From Molossus alvarezi (lineage: Eukaryota > Chordata > Mammalia > Chiroptera > Molossidae), in NCBI GenBank assembly GCA_037176705.1, contig CM073908.1, forward strand, positions 132,397,430-132,461,429: 64,000 bases of DNA, written 5' to 3'. Position 1 is the stretch's first letter. The number at the start of each line of letters is the position of its first letter. A program made the translations under genes and the position numbers. The notes under the pieces were generated by a model that was given only the letters and a program-made list of their open reading frames with translations, was not told where the DNA came from and did no database searches. Positions 57,665 through 64,000 of this stretch are shown here, one piece after another.

Positions 57665-58270
57665 TTTTTTTAGGAATAGGAAAAATCAAACACCGAAGTG
57701 AAATGGCAATTAGTGTTCAAAGAATAAAAAGACAAGCCACAAGCTGGGAGAAGATATTTGCAAGAGACACAAACAGTTCATGTTCACTGTAATAATAATA
57801 AAGGGCCGTTATTCAAAATACACAAAGAACCATTAAAACACAACAATAAGAAAACAAACCAGCCGATTAAAAAAATGGGCCAAAGACACCTCACCAAAGA
57901 TACACAAATGGCAAAGAAGCCTGTGAAAAGATGCTCCACATCTTAGGTTATCAGGGAAATCCAAGTTAAAACAAAGAGATATCACTGTGCACCTATTAGA
58001 ATGGCCAAAATCCACAACACTGGCAACACCAAATGCTGGAGAGCTTGTGGAGCAACAGGTACTCTCATTCACTGCCAGCAGGAATGTAAAATGGTACAGG
58101 CACTTTGGAAGACAGTTTGGCAGTTTCTTACAAAACTAAACATGCCCTTACCAAACAATCCAGCAATTACACTACTTGGTATTTACCCAAAGGAGCTGAA
58201 AACTTATGGTCACACAAAAACCTGCACACAGATGTTTACAGCTGCTTTATTAATAATTGTCAAAATTTGG

Positions 58271-58520
58271 CCCTGGCCGGTTTGGCTCAGCGGTTGGAGC
58301 GTCGGCCTGCGGTACAGAGAGACCCGGGTTCGGTTCCCGCTAAGGGCACGTACCTCGGTTGCAGTTTGTCCCCGGCCCTGGTTGGTCGTGTGGGTGGCAG
58401 CCACTCGATGTGTCCCTTCACATCGATGTTTCTCTCTCTCTCTCTCTTCCTCTCTCTCCCTCCCGCTCTATCTGAACAAAAAATGGAAAAATGTCCTTGG
58501 GTGAGGATAAAAAAAAATAA
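58271..58520 (+). mobile_element. Ves SINE (250-bp type, young) in L1
   Basis: Near-consensus: CCCTGGCCGGTTTGGCTCAG, GGTTCGGTTCCCGCTAAGGG and ATGTCCTTGGGTGAGGATA. The 20-bp target-site duplication TAATAATTGTCAAAATTTGG is exact (58251-58270 and 58521-58540), the longest in the window. Confidence 0.97.
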
Positions 58521-58723
58521 TAATAATTGTCAAAATTTGGAAACAACCGAAATACCTTTCAGTAAATGAATGGATAAACTGTGGTCAATCCAGACAATGG
58601 AATACTACTCAGCACTAAAAGGAAATGAGTTACTGAGCCATGAGAAGACACAGAGGAAACTTAAAAAGCATCTTAGTAAAAGACGCCAATCTGAAAAGGC
58701 TACATACTGTCTGATTCCAACTA

Positions 58724-58916
58724 CAGTTGACCCTTGAACAACTTGGGTTTGAAATGCACAGGATATGTGTTAATTGACTATTTACATTATTGTAAGCTTT
58801 CAGTCAACAGTAGGCTACTAGTAGTTAAGTTTTGGAGGAGTCAAAAGCTATCCGTGGGTTTTCAACTGTGCGGGCACCAGCACCTCTAACCCATGTTGTT
58901 GTTCAAGGGCCAACTG
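58724..58916 (+). mobile_element. MER8-like Tigger MITE in L1
   Basis: Terminal inverted repeats CAGTTGACCCTTGAACAAC (left) and CAGTTGGCCCTTGAACAAC (reverse complement of the right end). Inside: TGGGTTTGAAATGCACAGG. TA lies directly left; the right TA has become CA. No transposase. Confidence 0.85.
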
Positions 58917-59316
58917 CACATGACATTTTGGAAAAGGCAAAACTGTGGAGACAGTAAAAAAGATCAAAGGTTGCCAGGGGTTGAGGGAAGGGAGGATGAG
59001 TAAGAGGAGTGCAGATATCTTTAGGGCAGTGAAACTATTCTGTGTGATAGTATAATGGTGGATACAGGTCATTATACATTTGATCAAATGTACAGATTGA
59101 ACAACACCAAGAGTGAACCCAAAGGTAAACTGTGGACTGTGGACGGTAATGTGTCAATGCAGGTTCATCAACTCAACAAATGTCCCACTTGAGCGGGGAA
59201 TGTTTAGAATGAGGGACACTGTGTATATATGTGGGGGCAGGGGTACATGGGAAAACTTTGTACCTTCTGTTCAATTTTTCTGTGAACCTAAAACTGCTCT
59301 AAAAAATACAGTCGAT

Positions 59317-60673
59317 TTGAAAGGGGCGGTGAGTGGCTCCCTCTCTTTACTTCCAAAACAAAATAATTTGACCGGATCGGCGCTTTATCACACTTAGCTG
59401 CCGCTGCACCTGCCTGTCCCCAGTGGACTCTCAGCTCCTCCAGGGTGGGAAGCATTGACCACCTTTGTCCCTCTGACAACTGGGGTGGCACTGAACACAA
59501 AACAGGAAATATATAATGTATTGTATTTATTACTGCCAAATAAATCAAAAAGGCTCAGCTGAGGAAAAAAGATTCCTTTTTCCTCCTGTATTTTCAAAGC
59601 AGACTTAATTGAGACAACTGGGCAAAGACTTGAACCAATTCATGTCTTCCCCAAACTGTTCACTTATCACGACTTAGGCCAAGGCCCCATAGGATGAGGC
59701 AGTCAAATGGGACCATAATGTGCCGCCACTGTGGAAATGGATTTTTACTTCCTACATTGCCACTGTGTTCCTCTAAAACTTCCTTTGGATCTATTATGCC
59801 ATCTGTGTACATTCTGCAGCGGTTACAATAATAATGCCAAAGTCCCACAGAAAAGAGATTTTTAAAAGGTTATGTAGTTACAGTGAAGAGGCAGTAAACA
59901 CTTCACTAAAGTGAATAACAGTCCTTTACCATTTTAAAGGAAAGGGGAAAATACCAAATAGGGTTAATTCACGTTATGGACTAATGGCCTACTGTAAACC
60001 TTCATTTGAAAGCAAAGCGCAGGAAAAAGCTTTGACAAGAGCTACTTTACCCCATAAAAATAAATAAACCTCTTTCCAATAATTTGTATGTTTTTTTCCA
60101 AGACAAATTGCCAAGTTTCAAGCAAAAATTAAAACCACCATCCAGTTACAACCCTTAAAATATAGGTTTTATAATGGAAATGGTAAAACAATCTCAGCAG
60201 AGGAAAGGTTGCTAGGTACTGACAGTAAAGGAGAGTCCACGGTAAATATTTCACACACCAGCTCCAGGGCACTTGTTGACAGACGACTTAGATTCCATTC
60301 TCAATACTATAACTGCGTGGAACGACTGTCCTTTTTCACAGGACTTTTGATGTTAACATCTATTGGTGTTCTGGCTTTGATCCAAATTGAATAGATATAT
60401 TTGCCCTCTGGATCCCACAGATTTAATTCATTTTTATAGCAAGTCACCCTTGAACAGCAAGTCAGAAGAGAGTAATTTCACTCCAACTTATAAAGTGAGA
60501 AGTAATTTTTATGTGTGTTAAATTAATTAACATTTATAGAAGTTTCCCCTGTAATTGTTCACCTAATGACTATAAGAATATTCTTGTTCTCCAATCGTTC
60601 CCTATGGACTACAACCTGTGTTCAATTCTCTTTTATTTAGACCATCCAACTAATGTGTTCAGAGTGCCCAGGA
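59317..60673. other. unique sequence
   Basis: 59317-59620 has mild repeat character; the rest shows nothing recognisable. 59590-60300 is non-repetitive and could contain conserved DNA. Confidence 0.45.
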
Positions 60674-60835
60674 CAGGGGTTCTCAAACTTGGCTGAATGT
60701 TAGAATTGTCTGGGGGACTTTCTAAAAAGATGAACTTCCTAAACTCTACCTCACACCTGAATTAGAATCCCTAGATGTAGGATCCATGGATTTAGATTTT
60801 TATATGCCCCCAGTGATTCTTAGATTAGTAGAGGG
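60674..60835 (+). mobile_element. MER5A-like hAT-Charlie element
   Basis: CAGGGGTTCTCAAACTTGGC, TGTTAGAATTGTCTGGGGGA and TTAGAATCCCTAGATGTAGG follow MER5A. Confidence 0.85.
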
Positions 60836-62493
60836 CTTTTCAGATGTCACTTGGTAGGACTACGGGTAACCATGACCCAGCATTTCAGTTTATATCCCAC
60901 CACTAACAAATACCCTAACACCACTAAGCATTACCGAATGATCTAAAAACACCCTGAGCAAGGAAATTTCGGCTAATTCACTCATTCCTAAACTGAAATT
61001 TAGGAATAATAAATAAGCAGAAGGAAGCACAAAGTAAAATAGCTTCAATAATTAAAATTTCATAAACAAAAGGCTCTGGAACATTTTGTGAAGTTCCTTC
61101 TATCAGACATATAGTTTGTACCCTTCTCTTGTTGTATTTTCTTTAGCTTTCTGACATGTAAAAGAACCTGTCAATAATTCACTTAGTGCCATTTTGGCCC
61201 TGAACTCCTGGATAGTATATTTATTAGAAATAAATAACAAAAAAGTGTCCCCATCCTTAAACGTGTGAAACAGAGCTACAGTAAACTGCATGAGTGTACA
61301 GATTCTGTCAACACTGCTCCCTTTTTGCCAAGCAAGAAGCTTCCAGTGGCTGCTCTATTCCCTCTTATTTTCTGGGAGAGAAACGTACACTACTTAATGT
61401 TTTTAAGAAGCGGGGTAAGTCTCCAGTGACTTTCCAGATCACTCTTACACGTCTCCAACAATCACCAGACTTGTGAAAGCTGTTGATCGTGAGACTGATT
61501 CAGTCCCTCAGATAAGAATTTTAGAGATGTCTGGAAGAGGAGTCTGGCCCCTTAGAGTCTAATAATATCTAGGGAACGATCTGGGATGGCTAGATTCAGA
61601 AAGAAGCAAACAGGGAGCAAGTCCTACAATACCGATTCCCAGAAAGAGGTAACAAACCCTGGAGAAATAGACAATGTACACATCATAGAATCTGTACTTA
61701 ATTCTCTCAACTCATAATGCCTTAAGGCAATGTCCTTGGGGGAACAGAGAAACAGCTATTAAAGATACTGCAAGCAAACACTGGCTAGACATCAGTTATA
61801 AATGAACTTTTGAAAACCTAGTTATTAATGGACAGAAGGAATTTTTTCTCTCTATAAATTTTACTCATTCACTAAAAACAGGCTGTGGAAATAGCCCAAG
61901 TTCTTGTTGAGCAGCTAGAGACAAGATACTAATATCAGAACCAACTCCTCCATCAGTCAAAAAGTGTTTTATATTCAAGGACAGCAAAACCAAATAAGTC
62001 AACACATTAAACACATAATTTCTGGCCCATCTTGTTGATGGAAAAACGGAAGTCAATTATGACTAGAACTGGAAACAGTTAAGACTAAATCAAGGGCAGC
62101 ATGGGGATTCTAATGTGAGGAAATCCAGCGGTAGTTACTGGTTTCTATATGCCCTTGAGGTTGCCTCCAGCCCTAATACCGCCCAAGAAAATGTCGAATT
62201 GATATTCACTGACAAACAACATAAACACTCTGCAGGTAACTAATAAGAAAAATGTGTAAATTTGCCTTTTTTATTTTTTACAGGTAATAGAAAAAGTGTC
62301 ATTGTGATTTTCAGGTAGGAGGAAAAAAAAACATGCACTTGTCATGACATGTTCAAATACTTTAAGTTATGTAACAAAGCTTTTCCCAGACCATTAAGCC
62401 CCACAGTGCCTGCAAGTCTTAGGTGAGGGTTACAGGCAGCAGCTGCTCATCTGGGCTGAGGCACCTAGATGCTCTCATAGGATGGAGTCAATC
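60836..62493. other. transposon-free unique sequence
   Basis: 1.65 kb without recognised repeats or genes. The open frames are short and featureless. Confidence 0.5.
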
Positions 62494-62508
62494 AAGAATT
62501 CCACTCCA

Positions 62509-62754
62509 GCCCTGGCCAGTTTGGCCTGCGGTCCGGAGAGACCCGGGTTCGGTTTCCGCTAAGGGCACATACTTCGGTTGCAGTTTGTCCCCGGCCCTGG
62601 TTGGTCGTGCGGGTGGCAGCCACTCGATGTGTCCCTTCACGTCGATGTTTCTCTCTCTCTCTCCCTTCCTCTCTTTCCCTCCCACTCTATCTGTACAAAA
62701 AATGGAAAAATATCCTCGGGTGAGGATAAAAATATATATATATATATATAAAAA
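62509..62754 (+). mobile_element. Ves SINE (250-bp type) lacking the A box
   Basis: Head GCCCTGGCCAGTTTGGCCTG: about 22 bp holding the rest of the A box (CTCAGCGGTTAG...) is missing, while the B box GGTTCGGTTTCC is kept. The tail is A/TA-rich with (TA)n. The target-site duplication AAGAATTCCACTCCA is exact (62494-62508 and 62755-62769). Confidence 0.95.
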
Positions 62755-62769
62755 AAGAATTCCACTCCA

Positions 62770-63203
62770 TCCCTCTCTTTCAAAGTGAACCCAGGTTTTC
62801 AGTGAACAGCAGACACACTCCAGGTCTATTTTTTTTTGGTGGTAATATCTGTTTTTGGCAGGGCCAATGATCACGTTGCCTATGCTTACTTTATTACAAT
62901 TACTAAACTCTATAGAAAATAGAATTTTCAAAATACAGCATTTAAAGAGTCCTTTTTGTACAGTCCCTCCCCCGAAGCCCTGCTTTAATAGAGAACAATA
63001 TCAGACAGGCCGCGGGGGCCAAAGCCAGGGATTCCTACGCCACCGCCCCTCGTGCAGGGGATGCCTGTGCTCACAACGGCCCCCATGGCCTGCTTCTGAG
63101 ACAGCACTGTGATGCTGCGTGAACAGCCTGACACAGTAGGTCTGGCTTTTATGATGCAAATTTCCACTTTAACCGCAAAGGTAATTACAGTATTTTAACG
63201 TAC
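62770..63203 (-). other. POLA1: POLA1 intron next to the 5' splice site
   Basis: Unique intronic sequence starting with the GTACGT donor (minus strand, 63198-63203). A GC-rich patch at 62985-63110 carries open frames without known domains. No repeat is recognised. Confidence 0.65.
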
Positions 63204-63300
63204 CTTTCTCATGATCGGTAGTAAGTTTCTCTAGTGCACTGTCCACATCAAAAACGTACCGGTAAAAGCACAGCTGGGTGTACAGGGACTTGTCAGAATA
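63204..63300 (-). CDS. POLA1: POLA1 exon (DNA polymerase alpha catalytic subunit), near C-terminus
   Basis: Internal exon of the catalytic subunit of DNA polymerase alpha, which with primase starts DNA synthesis at origins and Okazaki fragments in the nucleus. Read on the minus strand, the exon is preceded by ...TATATTGCAG and followed by GTACGT, so both splice sites are canonical. It has 32 codons in phase 0 plus one base (97 bp). The translation starts [15 protein letters not shown] and ends [11 protein letters not shown] recognise this as the segment just after the second C-terminal zinc module (CysB), roughly human residues 1380-1414 of 1462, a region involved in contact with the B subunit and primase. 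Compared with the human protein as I remember it, a few residues differ (V for I, VDS for AEC); none is a zinc ligand. About 48 residues should follow in the last exon, which I did not find in the window. The single leftover G fits the next expected codon, for aspartate. Identity is strong; the coordinates follow from the splice sites. Confidence 0.93.
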
Positions 63301-64000
63301 CTGCAATATAACAGAAAATAAATGAATACTCCTACTGGGGAGGGGGAGCGACAGAGATCACTTTCAACAGAGTATATTCCTTAATTTCAATGTTCACATC
63401 AAGAAGCATTTTTTTTTTAAAAGAAGGGGGGTAAGAAGAGGAGAATCATACTAATGGCTTGTCCCTTTCACATAGCACACGTACCATTCATAATTCAGAA
63501 TAAATCCTGCCACTTCGATCACAGATTACTTCTGAAGCTGTAGACTGATTACCCCTGCTGTCAAAAAACTGATTTTGTCAAATTGCGAATTCCTATGCGC
63601 CCTTGACAATTTGCACTGTTAATTGGGAAAAGTGGTACTGTGCTTCCTAACTGGGACCTGTCCACGTTGGCAGGGAGTTAAACAATTTCTGAAAACTGTT
63701 TAACATATACTGCTATACTATGAGCCCAATCTTATGACTTGTGGCGACAATCTATTGCCTTTGCCAGGGATTGGCTCATAAACACAATATGAAGAATTAA
63801 GAGCAGACTTGAGGAACATCTTGACCACTTGTTCTGTGCTCATCCTAAGTGGGCAACGTATGAACTCTGAAAGATACCACGTGAAAGGAAATAACCAAGG
63901 TTTCTTTTCATCCCACTATGTCAAAACAAATGTGGAGTGACTTTGGCAAGTTCTGATTCAATAAATCGTAGGAGACATGTATGAACTGTTATTCATTCGG
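63301..64000 (-). other. POLA1: POLA1 preceding intron (partial), with acceptor site
   Basis: On the minus strand this ends with a modest pyrimidine-rich tract and TATATTGCAG, the splice acceptor of the exon. A 9-base T-run sits at 63411. No transposon is recognisable. 63490-63760 is unique and carries GATTA and TTAATT motifs; it may be conserved, which I cannot test here. Confidence 0.7.

Larger units (their letters stand above)
57705..59316 (+). mobile_element. L1 ORF2 end and 3' UTR (old L1M type), with Ves and Tigger insertions
   Basis: ACAAGCCACAAGCTGGGAGA, AATGGGCCAAAGACACCTCA, ATTAGAATGGCCAAAATCCA and GAATACTACTCAGCACTAAA mark ORF2. The 3' end reads TTCTGTGAACCTAAAACTGC. It is interrupted at 58271-58520 (Ves) and 58724-58916 (DNA transposon). 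The 167-codon frame at 58001-58504 is an L1-Ves chimera, not a gene. Confidence 0.88.
1..63203 (-). other. POLA1: POLA1 intron downstream of the exon (probably the last intron), truncated by the window edge
   Basis: Everything left of the exon is read as the following intron in the gene's direction, because the last POLA1 exon (about 48 codons plus 3' UTR) is not visible. Large 3' introns of POLA1 are established in mammals and contain forebrain enhancers of the neighbouring homeobox gene ARX. The intron mixes dense SINE/L1 blocks with multi-kilobase stretches free of transposons. If the last exon was missed or diverged, part of the left side could be intergenic between POLA1 and ARX. Confidence 0.75.

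Noticed and set aside
58271..58345. tRNA-gene-like A and B boxes
   Set aside because: They belong to Ves SINE heads; no cloverleaf with acceptor stem and proper anticodon arm is complete, so no tRNA gene is called.
58001..58504. 167-codon open frame
   Set aside because: It runs from old L1 ORF2 into a Ves SINE; an accidental chimera with no conserved function.
63204..63300. POLA1 exon as part of a processed pseudogene
   Set aside because: Canonical acceptor and donor sites flank it and no adjoining exon sequence is fused to it, so it is a genuine spliced exon.
1..64000. Helitron (Helibat) elements
   Set aside because: Expected in vespertilionid bats, but I found no convincing Helibat termini by eye. 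A RepeatMasker run would be decisive; absence would argue against a Myotis-like genome.
1..64000. CRISPR arrays, operons, bacterial genes
   Set aside because: The repeats are dispersed eukaryotic transposons, not regularly spaced arrays; the sequence is mammalian.

Overview
The window looks like mammalian, non-coding, intronic DNA from a bat. The bat assignment rests on about 32 copies of a Ves-type tRNA-derived SINE, roughly one per 2 kb. They have a tRNA-like head with A and B boxes, a CT-rich middle and an A-rich tail, and most are flanked by clear target-site duplications. This family is characteristic of yangochiropteran (vesper-like) bats; the bat family cannot be resolved from the window. 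Older mammalian repeats are also present (MIR, L2, MER5A, MER20, MLT1, Tigger, L1 tails), together with a SPIN-like hAT element and a short mariner MITE.

The only protein-coding piece recognised is one 97-bp exon on the minus strand at 63204-63300. Its 32 codons match the C-terminal region of POLA1, the catalytic subunit of DNA polymerase alpha. Both splice sites are present. No match to the last POLA1 exon was found further left, so positions 1-63203 are read as the intron that follows this exon, probably the last one. 63301-64000 is the preceding intron. In placental mammals POLA1 is X-linked and lies tail-to-tail with ARX, and the 3' introns of POLA1 are known to hold ultraconserved forebrain enhancers of ARX. 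The likely role of the window is therefore regulatory.

Layout: 563-5746 and 8961-12062 are long stretches free of recognisable transposons and include the best candidate conserved elements. 12-34 kb is packed with SINEs and L1 tails. 34.1-36.7 kb is another clean stretch. 36.7-45.2 kb contains nested insertions: an L1 with a twin-priming inversion inside a Ves copy, and an L1 carrying two Ves copies and a mariner MITE. 45-57 kb is mostly unique, with one LTR-like block and a striking cluster of homeodomain-type sites near 52.9 kb. 57-59.3 kb holds an MLT1 LTR, a 240-bp inverted duplicate of sequence at 12.06-12.30 kb, and an old L1. 59.3-64 kb is mostly unique and contains the exon.

The most unusual feature is that inverted duplication: about 98% identical over 214 bp, two copies 45 kb apart in opposite orientation. 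The copy at 57.4 kb seems to carry the first ~22 bp of a hAT transposon that is complete at 12.28-12.47 kb, which suggests a direction of copying. No rRNA, true tRNA, CRISPR array, operon or intact transposase gene was seen.
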